From assembly GCF_904846035.1 (NCBI RefSeq), contig NZ_CAJGYT010000001.1, positions 1,922,001 through 1,986,000 of the forward strand: a stretch of 64,000 nucleotides of DNA. Reading direction: 5' to 3'. Positions 35,419 through 44,194 of the stretch are shown one piece after another; position 1 is the stretch's first letter, and the number at the start of each line of letters is the position of its first letter. The translations under genes and the position numbers were made by a program. Source of the stretch: Psychrobacter aestuarii. GTDB taxonomy: Bacteria; Pseudomonadota; Gammaproteobacteria; Pseudomonadales; Moraxellaceae. The notes below the pieces were generated by a model. It did no database searches and was not told the DNA's origin. It saw only the letters and a program-made list of their open reading frames with translations.

Positions 35419-37314
35419 TTAAGAAGTGCTGTTTTGTGCCGTGAGGGTGGGCAAACGGTGGGTGTTTGCTTCGTTTTTTGGCGCATGGTCATGGTAATGT
35501 GGGTCGTGAATGACAGGCAGCACCACCAAAAAGCGCGTGTGACCGTAGAGGGTATCTGTGGTGATGCGGCCTTGATGCGCGGCGACGATTTGAGACACCA
35601 AAGACAAGCCAAGCCCTGAGCCTTTGTTCTTTTGCTGTAGGCGCACAAAGGGGCTAAATATCTCTTCGCGCTTGTCCTCAGGAATCCCGCTGCCTTGGTC
35701 AATCACTGCCAGCACCATGTATTTGGGCGCGTTGCGGACGCTTTTGGCTTTTTTCAGATGCTTTTTAAACAGGCTTTCTTTTTTGACGTCGGCTTTGTTG
35801 TCCTTATCGGTCGCAATGCCTGCTTTGGCGGCATCGCTAGACGCCTCAGGTACGGCGCGCCACATCATCTTTTTGAGTTTGCCTGAGTATTCTGCGACCC
35901 AGTGGCTGTCGTGATGCATGGCGGCATCGTCAAACGGTGGCGGTAAGCGCGCAGGATTGTCGGTAGACGATAACGGGTGCGTCGTTGGCAGATAGGCATT
36001 GGCGTCTAGGCGCTCGCCATTTTGGTAGAGAGCAGGCCAGTTTTCGATTACTTCTGGCGATATCGGTGGCGCAGCGGTGGCTGTCGCTTCATTTGCGCAA
36101 TCACCGATCAGCGTTTGTAATACAGGCTTGAGATAAACGGGCGTCTCGATGGCTTCGGCCATCTCTTCGACACCGTACAGCAGTACCGTTACAGGCGGCG
36201 TACCGTGCAGCATGGCGTTGTTTAATAGGTTACGAATCAGGTGCGTCAATAGCGGCGGCTGTCCTTCGATGGTCAAATGCTCACCGACAAAGGTCGCTTG
36301 CGAATAATGCTGGCGCTCTTGATTGATTAGATCATAGACCTCGATAGGCTCGATTTGCTGCATCGCATGACCCGCGTCCAAGCGACTGACCAATAAGATA
36401 CTCTCGACCAAATCATTCAGCCCTGATAAATCGCGGTTAATCGCCTGCGCGCGCTTATCGAATTTTGCTTTGACATCGGTAGGCAGGTTGCCCGCCAGCA
36501 TGTCCATCATCTCAACTTGTAGACGGATGCGGGTGATGGGCGTGCGCAGCTCGTGTGAGGCGTGCGCCAGCAATAAGTTATTGGCATTAATCAAATGCTC
36601 GATTTTTTGTGCCGCTTGGTTAAAGCCGCGCGCCAGTGAGGCAATCTCATCATTACCACGGCTGTTGACGCGCACGGTAAAATCGCCGTCGCCCAGCTGA
36701 CCCATCTGCTGGCTCATCTGATTGATGCGCCACGTCATTGAGCGCGCAATCCACCACAGCACGCCTGCCATGATGATTAATAGCAATAAAGTACCTGTAA
36801 ATAAGTTCAGCGCGGCAGATAAGACAGGTTTTTTGGGTGGCAGACGCGATTCGTAGAGTAGGGTGTAGCCTGTGCTGCTATACACTTGCGCCTGCTGAGG
36901 AATGGGCGGCATGTCTGCAAATGAGGGGAAAATACGTGCCAAAAAAGACGGCGCAGCGGGCAGTTCGCGCGGTAAATCGCTGTTGTCGGTTTGCATAAGC
37001 AGCATGCCCTGCTGGTCATACAGCCCCATTTTGGCTTGCAAAGACTCATCAAAGATATCAAAGCTTTTTTTAATCACCGCCAGCATAAACCGCGCTTGCA
37101 AGCGGTTGTTGTCTTCAATGGCGGTATTGAGCTCGCCCAAAAAGGGGTCGACTTGCCCCAACACTTGGGTTGCGACGACCTCAGAGCGAATGGTCGCGTC
37201 CTTGTCGTGTACCAGCTGAGTCAGTAGCACCATCGCTACCGCAAACAAAATCAGTGCCAGCATCACACTGGCAAAAAGCTTGGCAAAAACAGAACGAAAA
37301 CCCAGCTGTTGCAT
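35419..37314 (-). CDS. Sensor histidine kinase with a large insert in the ATP-binding domain
   Basis: A 631-residue membrane kinase. TM1 is about 10-34, a periplasmic domain about 35-168, TM2 about 169-190, then HAMP to about 245. The phosphoacceptor is H254 in H-A-S-H-E-L-R-T-P. The N box is at 357-371 (L-I-R-N-L-L-N-N-A-M-L-H-G); the G1 box D539-Q-G-S-G-I and G2 box G-S-G-L-G-L follow only after about 150 unusual residues (383-530). Such kinases normally have 15-25 residues between N and G1. It pairs with the response regulator at 37439, 124 bp upstream. The trigger is unknown. Confidence 0.9.
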   Translation of the reverse strand: MQQLGFRSVFAKLFASVMLALILFAVAMVLLTQLVHDKDATIRSEVVATQVLGQVDPFLGELNTAIEDNNRLQARFMLAVIKKSFDIFDESLQAKMGLYDQQGMLLMQTDNSDLPRELPAAPSFLARIFPSFADMPPIPQQAQVYSSTGYTLLYESRLPPKKPVLSAALNLFTGTLLLLIIMAGVLWWIARSMTWRINQMSQQMGQLGDGDFTVRVNSRGNDEIASLARGFNQAAQKIEHLINANNLLLAHASHELRTPITRIRLQVEMMDMLAGNLPTDVKAKFDKRAQAINRDLSGLNDLVESILLVSRLDAGHAMQQIEPIEVYDLINQERQHYSQATFVGEHLTIEGQPPLLTHLIRNLLNNAMLHGTPPVTVLLYGVEEMAEAIETPVYLKPVLQTLIGDCANEATATAAPPISPEVIENWPALYQNGERLDANAYLPTTHPLSSTDNPARLPPPFDDAAMHHDSHWVAEYSGKLKKMMWRAVPEASSDAAKAGIATDKDNKADVKKESLFKKHLKKAKSVRNAPKYMVLAVIDQGSGIPEDKREEIFSPFVRLQQKNKGSGLGLSLVSQIVAAHQGRITTDTLYGHTRFLVVLPVIHDPHYHDHAPKNEANTHRLPTLTAQNSTS

Positions 37315-37403
37315 TAAGCAGTCTCTATCGTCAAAGGCTTAAAATAAAAGATGCCGCGACCAAAGGCGCGCTTGGCTCGGCACATACAGACGCAAAAAAC
37401 CAC

Positions 37404-37427
37404 AAAAGGAGGGCAATGCCTCCTTTT
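37404..37427 (-). terminator. Hairpin/attenuator between response regulator and kinase genes
   Basis: AAAAGGAGG (37404-37412) pairs with CCTCCTTTT (37419-37427) around a 6-nt loop, inside the 124-bp gap. On the minus strand a T-rich stretch follows. It could partially terminate transcription so the regulator is made in excess over the kinase. Confidence 0.55.
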
Positions 37428-37438
37428 ATGGTTGGTGC

Positions 37439-38161
37439 TTATACCTGATCGGTGGCGAACTGATAGCCGACACCGCGAACGGTAATGATGCGCTTGGGCT
37501 GACGTGGATTGTCTTCAATCAGCGCACGCAAACGCGAGATGTGTACATCAATCGCGCGGTCGATATTGTCCGAGCTGTCATCATTGGGCATTGCTTGCCA
37601 CAACTGCTCGCGGTTCAATACCTTGCCTGAATGGGTCGCAAAGTAGTGCAATAGCTGGAATTGATGCGTGGTCAGACGCACAGGCTCATCATCAATGGTC
37701 ACTTCATGGCTGTCAGGAAACACACTCAAGCGACCGAAGGTCAAACTGTCCGACTGGCTGTCTGCCTGATTGGGCTGCTCATGACGGCGGATAACAGCAC
37801 GAATACGTGCTAAAAGCTCGCGCGGCTCAAAAGGTTTGGAGATATAGTCGTCTGCACCCATCTCAAGACCCAAGACGCGGTCTGTGGTGTCGCCTTTGGC
37901 AGTCAGCATGATGATGGGCACTTTACTGGTAATGTTGTTTTTATTGCCGCGGATTTTTTGGCAGACCTGCATGCCGTCCATATCTGGCAGCATCAAATCA
38001 AGCACCACCAAATCGATATCACGCTCTTTGGCGTCTAGGATATCCAAACCTTCTTGACCCAAACCTGCATGATGCACGTCATAATAGTTCATGGTCAAAT
38101 AATCACTGATAAGCTCTGCCAAATCAGGGTCATCTTCAATCAATAAAATCTGCTTACTCAT
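37439..38161 (-). CDS. OmpR-family response regulator
   Basis: A 240-residue protein: receiver domain with E9-D10-D11 acidic pocket and phosphoacceptor D55 (V-V-L-D-L-M-L-P-D-M-D-G), T-A-K-G and K-P-F switch residues, then an OmpR-type winged helix (LTTHQFQLLHYFATHSGKVLNREQLW...VDVHISRLR...VRGVGYQF). It is cognate to the downstream kinase. GAGGA precedes ATG 38161. The pair resembles RstAB/CpxRA-like systems but the regulon cannot be named. Confidence 0.92.
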   Translation of the reverse strand: MSKQILLIEDDPDLAELISDYLTMNYYDVHHAGLGQEGLDILDAKERDIDLVVLDLMLPDMDGMQVCQKIRGNKNNITSKVPIIMLTAKGDTTDRVLGLEMGADDYISKPFEPRELLARIRAVIRRHEQPNQADSQSDSLTFGRLSVFPDSHEVTIDDEPVRLTTHQFQLLHYFATHSGKVLNREQLWQAMPNDDSSDNIDRAIDVHISRLRALIEDNPRQPKRIITVRGVGYQFATDQV

Positions 38162-38478
38162 AAAATATCCTCAATAATGTCACTGTTGTTGTTTTTTCAG
38201 CATAAAATCTAACAAATAAGGGTCAAATGCCGCATTTGCCTGCAACAATACCCAGTTATTACCATAATGCCTAATACTGCCCGTTTTGTACAAGACGCGC
38301 TTTGTTACGATTTCTGTATAGTGTAACGCGCGTATGGCAGGCATCTAAACGCTTTGCTGCGTTGTCCGCTATTTTTGTGGTTTTTATTTGTTTGTTAATA
38401 CAAGGCGATAAATTGCCCTTTGGTTATGGGGTTATAAGTTTTATTCATACTGCCCCGATGTCATTGCCCATGGCGATG
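38162..38478. other. 317-bp region upstream of the response regulator
   Basis: It holds the promoter of the two-component operon (minus strand) and the downstream end of the membrane fusion gene. A short dyad GTTAC...GTAAC lies near 38304-38327. A 72-codon plus-strand frame crosses the region without a ribosome binding site. Nothing further was recognised. Confidence 0.45.
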
Positions 38479-39576
38479 CTAAGAGATAACCACTTTTTTG
38501 CCCGCAGAGGCAATCGGTAAGTCTGCCAAGCAAATCAAGCTGTCATTACTGATACCTGCAACCAGATATTGCTTGGTGTCAGGGTCGTATTCAATCACCT
38601 CAACGGGTTGGCGCATCAGGCGCTGGTCTTGTTTGATAATCCAGACGTTCGCTGTTAAAGGCGACAATGGCTGATAAGGGGGCGATTTTAACGCGCTCAA
38701 ATCAGCATCATGGATACCGCGCTCAGGCACGATGGTGCCGACCTCAATCTGACCGTAGTTGACCCGACCCGTGACCGCCATGCCAGATTGTAAAGGCAAG
38801 ACCTCTCCTTCTTTTTGAATCACATGCACCGCGACCAGCAGCTGATTGGGCACATGGCTTGCCACCAGCTCACTGATTTGACCGGTGAATTTTTCATCGC
38901 GCTGCTCGGTGCTAAAGCTCACCGTTTGACCGACCGACAGCTGTGATTTGGCTTGTAGGGGCACGGCTGCGACAAATTTTAGAGTGCGACTGTCTGCGAT
39001 ATGCAGCAGCTCAGCATCCGCGGGCACACTTGCGCCCTCTTCGACATACAGCTTGTCCACCCGTCCAGCAAAGGGCGCGCGTACCAGCAGTGTTTTTTGG
39101 CTCGCTGCCACGCTTTCACTCATATTGTCAGCGAGTAAAGGGGAGCGACTCTCGGCCGCTTGTTCTTGGATTTCAGCCTCACTGTGCCCATCAGGGGCAC
39201 GCTGCGCCTCTGTCTGACTGCCCTCTGCTTGCGCGCTATTTTTGACTTGCAGTACCATCAGCGGCGTGTCTTTTTCGACCCACTGCTCAGGCTGTACCAG
39301 TATTTGGGTGACCTCGGCTGCCCGCTGGGCGCGGTAGATGATTTGATTAATCGGCTCAAGCGTCCCTTGCAGCCCAAGACTCGGCTGATAACGAGAGGAC
39401 TTGATACTCAAGATATCATCGCTCGCCATCGCCACGCTGTCCTCATTGACAACGATTGGGGTATCGTCCGCAGACGTTTCACCACCCTCGCGCGCGTCGC
39501 TAGGGTTTTGCGGCTGGCAAGCACCAAGACCAAGCACCAGCAGCAGCCACCACTTTCGTTTTAGTATCAAAACCAA
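38479..39576 (-). CDS. Orphan membrane-fusion (HlyD/RND adaptor) lipoprotein
   Basis: A 365-residue protein starting at TTG 39576 with GGGAG about 9 nt upstream. The signal peptide ends in G-L-G-A-C. The adaptor core is visible: QGTLEPINQIIYRAQRAAEVTQILVQPEQWVEKDTPL (biotinyl-lipoyl half 1), VRAPFAGRVDKLYVEEGASVPADAELLHIAD (half 2), then the beta-barrel domain. Between the lipoyl halves lies only a short Glu/Gln-rich segment (about 115-155) instead of a long coiled-coil hairpin. No RND, ABC or outer-membrane partner gene is adjacent, so its pump is unknown. Confidence 0.8.
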   Translation of the reverse strand: MVLILKRKWWLLLVLGLGACQPQNPSDAREGGETSADDTPIVVNEDSVAMASDDILSIKSSRYQPSLGLQGTLEPINQIIYRAQRAAEVTQILVQPEQWVEKDTPLMVLQVKNSAQAEGSQTEAQRAPDGHSEAEIQEQAAESRSPLLADNMSESVAASQKTLLVRAPFAGRVDKLYVEEGASVPADAELLHIADSRTLKFVAAVPLQAKSQLSVGQTVSFSTEQRDEKFTGQISELVASHVPNQLLVAVHVIQKEGEVLPLQSGMAVTGRVNYGQIEVGTIVPERGIHDADLSALKSPPYQPLSPLTANVWIIKQDQRLMRQPVEVIEYDPDTKQYLVAGISNDSLICLADLPIASAGKKVVIS

Positions 39577-40111
39577 GTGTCGTTCTCCCTATTGTTCATG
39601 ATATTACGCTAATAAAGGCAGTATATAGTGAAATCAGAAAGCTGGCGATAGTCATATGCTTATCACATAAAATGTGTAAACTAAAGCTGTGTCGTCGTAT
39701 TTATCAAACAAAAATAAAATTTCTGGAAAAGCCTTGCAGAGTGTGCTAAAACGAACATAGAATACGATGAAGATACATAAGCGTTACAAAGATAAAAATC
39801 ATAACGCTCTATCTTCTTGCCACAAAACGGTCTAGGGTAGCGTTTGGTGGTGATAATATCGTAAACACCGTCATACAACCGACAAAATGGACTTGTCTGA
39901 CAAATGGCAGCGACTACTTTTATTATGAAGTGAAATGCTATTTTATTGTTAAGTGTTGCTTTATTTTTGCTATGATTGATGCGCACATGGGCAAGATATA
40001 CTGCGGTATATCGACATGATTGCCAATTTGATAGCTACCACTGTTATTAATGATGTACTTATATATTGTCATTGGTATTTAGAGTAAACAGTCATTCATA
40101 GGATATGAATA
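39577..40111. other. 535-bp AT-rich region upstream of the pilG operon
   Basis: It lies between the divergent adaptor and pilG genes and must contain the main promoter of the Chp operon. A 101-codon minus-strand frame (GTG at 39986) crosses it but has no ribosome binding site and reads like non-coding sequence. No repeat or RNA gene was recognised. Confidence 0.5.
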
Positions 40112-40498
40112 ATGGAAAATAATTTTGAAGGGTTAAAGGTCATGGTTATTGATGATTCAAAAACCATTCGCCGTACCGCTGAAACGCTGTTGCAAAAAGC
40201 AGGGTGTGAAGTCATTACCGCCATTGATGGTTTCGATGCACTTGCTAAAATTGTTGACAATAATCCAGATATCATCTTCGTTGATATCATGATGCCACGT
40301 CTTGATGGCTATCAAACTTGCGCACTTATCAAAAACAACCCCGACTATGCCAATAAGCCCGTCATCATGCTGTCTTCAAAAGACGGTCTGTTTGACAAAG
40401 CGCGCGGACGTATTGTTGGCTCTGATGAGTATTTGACCAAGCCATTTAGTAAAGATGAGCTGTTTGATGCCATCAATCAGTATCGTGTCCAAGCATAG
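40112..40498 (+). CDS. pilG: Twitching motility response regulator PilG
   Basis: A 128-residue single-domain receiver. Acidic pocket D14-D15, phosphoacceptor D58 (F-V-D-I-M-M-P-R-L-D-G), S-S-K and K-P-F switch residues. PilG is a ChpA phosphorylation target and promotes type IV pilus extension in Pseudomonas. It is the first gene of pilGHIJK-chpABC; AGGA stands 9 nt before the ATG. Confidence 0.92.
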   Translation: MENNFEGLKVMVIDDSKTIRRTAETLLQKAGCEVITAIDGFDALAKIVDNNPDIIFVDIMMPRLDGYQTCALIKNNPDYANKPVIMLSSKDGLFDKARGRIVGSDEYLTKPFSKDELFDAINQYRVQA

Positions 40499-40506
40499 CC
40501 AAGGGT

Positions 40507-40585
40507 AGGTATTTGTATCGACAGCAGCATGCTATGGGTGCAGTACGCTGTACCCACTATACCGATGCCACACGTACAAATACCT
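40507..40585 (+). repeat. Nested inverted-repeat element between pilG and pilH
   Basis: Outer arms AGGTATTTGTA (40507-40517) and TACAAATACCT (40575-40585) are perfect 11-bp complements. Inside is a second hairpin, TGGGTGCAG (40535-40543) with CTGTACCCA (40548-40556), capped by TACG, a UNCG-class tetraloop closed by a G-C pair. The 129-bp gap is thus largely one structured RNA, possibly modulating pilG versus pilH expression. There is no T tract, so it is not a standard terminator. Confidence 0.6.
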
Positions 40586-40627
40586 TGTAAGTCGTAAATG
40601 ATATGAGCAAGGGTAAAGGGGATATTC

Positions 40628-40990
40628 ATGACAACTGTATTGGTCATTGATGATTCGCCATCTGAAATGGCAAAATTTCGCGATATGCTGGCCAAAAACA
40701 ACTTTAAAGTGCTTGAGGCCTCAAATGGCGAACAAGGCTGCGCTATGGCAGTCGATCATTTGCCTGATGTGATTTTGATGGACGTGGTGATGCCTGAAAT
40801 GAATGGCTTTCAAGCGACCCGCAAAATCACGCGTAACAAGGCCACCGCACACATTCCTGTGGTTATTATCAGTACCAAAAATCAAGAAACCGATAGAGTA
40901 TGGGGCAAACGTCAAGGGGCTAAGGAATATCTTACCAAGCCTGTTGATGAGTTGCAGCTGGTCAATGTCATTCGCAACGTAGTGGGGTAA
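40628..40990 (+). CDS. pilH: Twitching motility response regulator PilH
   Basis: A 120-residue CheY-like receiver with D8-D9, phosphoacceptor D52 (L-M-D-V-V-M-P-E-M-N-G), I-S-T-K and K-P-V. In Pseudomonas PilH opposes PilG, acting as a phosphate sink or promoting retraction. AAAGGGG precedes the ATG. It ends 3 bp before pilI. Confidence 0.92.
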   Translation: MTTVLVIDDSPSEMAKFRDMLAKNNFKVLEASNGEQGCAMAVDHLPDVILMDVVMPEMNGFQATRKITRNKATAHIPVVIISTKNQETDRVWGKRQGAKEYLTKPVDELQLVNVIRNVVG

Positions 40991-40993
40991 CTC

Positions 40994-41524
40994 GTGGCTT
41001 CTAGAGGGTTCATTGAGCTACTGCGCCTTGCAGATTTAGCCAAATCTCGAAAGAGTGGTCGACTGGGTATTCAGGAGACCGATTGGCAAGGTGTGGTCTT
41101 TGAAGTGGGTGGGCAGCGTCTGGTCGCGCCTCTTGGCGAGATTGCTGAGGTGCTGGTCGTGCCTGACTACACGGGTGTGCCACTCGTACAGCCGTGGCTG
41201 CTCGGCATTGCCAACGTGCGTGGACGCCTGTTGCCTTTGACCGATTTATGCAAATTTTTGCAAGTATCTAGCCGTGCCCGCCAGCTCAATCAGCGTAAAG
41301 TCATCGTAATAGACCAGCCATCGGTGTTTTCAGGTCTGCTCGTCGATCGCGTTTTAGGCATTGAGCAGTTCACCAAGTCGCAGTATCGTCCCGCTGCGAT
41401 TGATGCCGACTCACCTTTTGCACCTTATAACCACGGCAAATTTATCAAAAACCAAGAAGATTGGTTTATTTTTATGCCCAGTTTATTAATGCAAGACCCG
41501 CGCTATATTGAAGCTGCCATATAA
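40994..41524 (+). CDS. pilI: CheW-like adaptor PilI
   Basis: A 176-residue CheW-domain protein starting at GTG, 3 bp after pilH. The beta-strand pattern QGVVFEVGGQRLVAPLGEIAEVLVVP, GIANVRGRLLPLTDL and GLLVDRVLGIEQF fits CheW. It couples the receptor PilJ to the kinase ChpA. Confidence 0.9.
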   Translation: MASRGFIELLRLADLAKSRKSGRLGIQETDWQGVVFEVGGQRLVAPLGEIAEVLVVPDYTGVPLVQPWLLGIANVRGRLLPLTDLCKFLQVSSRARQLNQRKVIVIDQPSVFSGLLVDRVLGIEQFTKSQYRPAAIDADSPFAPYNHGKFIKNQEDWFIFMPSLLMQDPRYIEAAI

Positions 41525-41531
41525 GTACAAA

Positions 41532-41544
41532 CACCATCATGGTG
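41532..41544 (+). repeat. Small hairpin repeat after pilI (copy 1)
   Basis: CACCATCATGGTG is a near-perfect palindrome 7 nt after the pilI stop. The same 13 bases, plus one flanking A, recur after pilJ (43105-43117). Confidence 0.6.
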
Positions 41545-41726
41545 CTGCATTCAGCCCATGCAAGATAACTTTGACTGGCATGCCACTGTGATATGTCGGC
41601 AAGCATACCGGCTTTAATCCTAGTGAGCGCCATTTTTACGATATAGTGCCCGATAATGAATGGACTCACTATGAATAAAGTCAGTCACGATTTGACTCAG
41701 ACGACCGTTTGGAAGGAATAAGCACA

Positions 41727-43094
41727 ATGAGCGATACCAAAAGCTTTGTCAATAATGCCAGCACCAACACACCAGGAGCCACAGATTCAGAGAGTTTGTG
41801 GACCAAACTACTGGGCGTGTTTGCCCTTGTGAGTATAGCCTGTTTGCTTTGGCTATTTATAGATATTGACCATGAGGTTCTGGCCAGCAGCAACGTTATT
41901 ATCCCAGGCTTGTTGTTTTTGCTGAGTGTTGCTGGGGTGCTGTATGCCTTTTTCCAGCTGTTCAAACAGCGCGGCGCTGCTGAGCGTCTATTGATTGAAA
42001 AAGAAACCCTGCGTCGTCGCCAAGAGGCAGAAACCGACTCTGAGCGTGCGCGTCAGATTCAAGAAGAAAACGAACGTAACCAGATGGCGATTTTGCGTCT
42101 GCTTGACGAATTGGGCGATTTGGCAGAAGGGGACTTGACGGTCAATGCCACGGTATCTGAAGACTTTACAGGGGCGATTGCCGACTCTGTAAACTTTGCA
42201 ATCGACCAATTGCGTCAGCTGGTATTGGTGATTAACAGTACCGCTGAGCGGGTATCGCAATCCTCAGAACAAACGCAGCTAAATGCTGTTGAGCTTGCTG
42301 AGGCGTCTGAGCATCAGGCACAAGAAATTGCAGGGGTGTCTGCGGCCATTAACGAGATGGCGGTGTCGATTGACCAAGTATCTACCAACGCCACTGAGTC
42401 AGCAGCGGTTGCGCAGCGCTCGGTTGCGATTGCCTATAACGGGGCGGACGTGGTACAGCGCTCTATCGAAGGTATGAACGTGATTCGTGACCAGATTCAA
42501 GAAACCTCAAAGCGTATCAAGCGCTTGGGTGAATCTTCACAAGAGATTGGTGATATCGTTGGTTTGATTAACGACATTGCCGATCAGACCAACGTTTTGG
42601 CACTAAACGCTGCCATTCAGGCATCGATGGCAGGTGAAGCAGGACGTGGTTTTGCGGTCGTTGCCGATGAGGTACAGCGTCTTGCAGAACGTTCTGCCAA
42701 CGCAACCAAACAGATTGAAACGCTCGTAAAAACCATTCAGGCCGATACCAACGAAGCGGTGATGTCGATGGAGTCGACCACCTCTGAGGTTGTACGTGGT
42801 GCGCGTTTGGCAAAAGATGCGGGTGAGGCACTAGAAGAAGTGCAAAACGTATCGAACACGCTTGCTGAGCTGATTCAAAACATCTCAAACGCCGCCCAGC
42901 AGCAGGCAGATTCAGCAGGTCACATCTCGAACACCATGAACATCATTCAAGACATTACCTCGCAGACCTCTTCAGGGACGATGGCTACTGCGCGTTCGGT
43001 AGGTGAGCTGAATGAAATGGCGGCGGCGCTACAAGAGTCGGTCGCAGGCTTTAAACTCTCAAGTGATGATGATGAGGGCTACCACAGTTTTTAG
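41727..43094 (+). CDS. pilJ: Methyl-accepting chemotaxis protein PilJ, lacking a periplasmic sensor domain
   Basis: A 455-residue receptor; Pseudomonas PilJ is about 680. ATG 41727 is chosen with AAGGA upstream. TM1 is about 27-46, then only about ten residues ([10 protein letters not shown]) before TM2 at about 57-78. After a coiled-coil linker and HAMP-like segment comes a full signalling domain with the hairpin tip [33 protein letters not shown] split around the conserved glycine turn. The signalling domain matches PilJ and the position in the operon is conserved, so what is missing is the ligand-binding PilJ domain itself. Confidence 0.9.
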   Translation: MSDTKSFVNNASTNTPGATDSESLWTKLLGVFALVSIACLLWLFIDIDHEVLASSNVIIPGLLFLLSVAGVLYAFFQLFKQRGAAERLLIEKETLRRRQEAETDSERARQIQEENERNQMAILRLLDELGDLAEGDLTVNATVSEDFTGAIADSVNFAIDQLRQLVLVINSTAERVSQSSEQTQLNAVELAEASEHQAQEIAGVSAAINEMAVSIDQVSTNATESAAVAQRSVAIAYNGADVVQRSIEGMNVIRDQIQETSKRIKRLGESSQEIGDIVGLINDIADQTNVLALNAAIQASMAGEAGRGFAVVADEVQRLAERSANATKQIETLVKTIQADTNEAVMSMESTTSEVVRGARLAKDAGEALEEVQNVSNTLAELIQNISNAAQQQADSAGHISNTMNIIQDITSQTSSGTMATARSVGELNEMAAALQESVAGFKLSSDDDEGYHSF

Positions 43095-43104
43095 GGGTCG
43101 ATGA

Positions 43105-43117
43105 CACCATCATGGTG
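43105..43117 (+). repeat. Small hairpin repeat after pilJ (copy 2)
   Basis: Identical to 41532-41544 and likewise about 10 nt downstream of a stop codon within the same operon. Confidence 0.6.
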
Positions 43118-43219
43118 AGCGTTGCTGGTTTGCATGGAGTATAGGTACAGTGATGCCGTATTGTGTGCTGGTTTTGGCTCGCATTATTTGCAACCATATC
43201 GTAATCAAAGGTGCCTAGC

Positions 43220-44086
43220 ATGGATCGCGGCAGTGTATTTCCAGTCGAGCAATGGCAACACTATATTGAAAAAGAAATAGGGTTCATATTGCCACACGAG
43301 CAGCAGCAGTGGCTGATCAATGCGGTCAGTCACACCGCTTGTGCCAATGACTTGTCGGTTGAGGCCTTGTGGCAGCAGGTACCCAATGACCCAGAGTTGC
43401 ACCAGCAGCTGATTGACAGTGTGTTGATACCTGAAAGTCGGTTTTTTCGGCACCTGCCTTCTATTCAGTTTATTACCAAAGCGGCTGAGTTTGCCGCCAA
43501 GCTGCCAGCGACAGCGGCGCAAGCCACACCGCCGTTTCGTATTTGGAGTGTGGGCTGCTCGGCAGGACAGGAGGTTTGGTCATTGGCGATGAGTTTGGCC
43601 GCAAAACAGCTGTACCACTATCGCATACTCGGCACCGACGTCAGTCAAACCGCGCTTGCGCAAGCGCGCGAAGCCAAGTATGAAGGGCGTCAGCAGCACT
43701 TAATCCCGCACGACTGCCAGCAGTTTATCAATCCCATTCAAGCGTCATATCAAGACCAGAACAACCGAGCGATGAAGGGCACAGCAAAGGAGCTGCCATG
43801 CTGGCAAGTCAATCGCATCCTTCGTGAGCGCGTCGATTTTGTTTGGCACAACATATTTACCAAAGAGATGCCCACCACGCACTTGCAGCAAGTGATTATC
43901 TGTCAAAACATGCTGATTTATTTTCGGCAGTTTGATCAGCGCGATATTTTAAATCGCTTAGCGGCACAGTGCGCGGTCGGTGGCTACCTTATTTTAGCAC
44001 CTGGAGAAGGCTTGGGCTGGCGTCCGCAAAACATGCGCCGCCTCAAGCATGTACAAGTAAATGGCTGGCAAAAAGTCAGTCCATAA
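43220..44086 (+). CDS. pilK: CheR-type methyltransferase PilK
   Basis: A 288-residue CheR protein. An N-terminal helical domain (to about 90) precedes the SAM-binding fold: I-W-S-V-G-C-S-A-G-Q-E-V-W-S-L-A-M, I-L-G-T-D-V-S, and C-Q-N-M-L-I-Y-F. The SFFR-type receptor-binding motif is S-R-F-F-R. ATG 43220 is preferred over GTG 43211 because AAAGG lies 8 nt before it. It should methylate PilJ glutamates. Confidence 0.9.
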   Translation: MDRGSVFPVEQWQHYIEKEIGFILPHEQQQWLINAVSHTACANDLSVEALWQQVPNDPELHQQLIDSVLIPESRFFRHLPSIQFITKAAEFAAKLPATAAQATPPFRIWSVGCSAGQEVWSLAMSLAAKQLYHYRILGTDVSQTALAQAREAKYEGRQQHLIPHDCQQFINPIQASYQDQNNRAMKGTAKELPCWQVNRILRERVDFVWHNIFTKEMPTTHLQQVIICQNMLIYFRQFDQRDILNRLAAQCAVGGYLILAPGEGLGWRPQNMRRLKHVQVNGWQKVSP

Positions 44087-44194
44087 TAGATGATGACACC
44101 CCAATAGGGTCGGCATAATATTGCCCAGTATCACTTAATAACATCAAGGCTTCAGTGGTATATGGGCGAATGATAAACGAGTTAGGACAATCCT

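Noticed and set aside
38302..38520. 72-codon plus-strand hydrophobic ORF
   Set aside because: TTG start without Shine-Dalgarno and antisense overlap with the adaptor gene.
39681..39986. 101-codon minus-strand ORF in the adaptor-pilG gap
   Set aside because: It starts at GTG with no ribosome binding site and has no recognisable protein features; it likely reflects AT-rich non-coding DNA.
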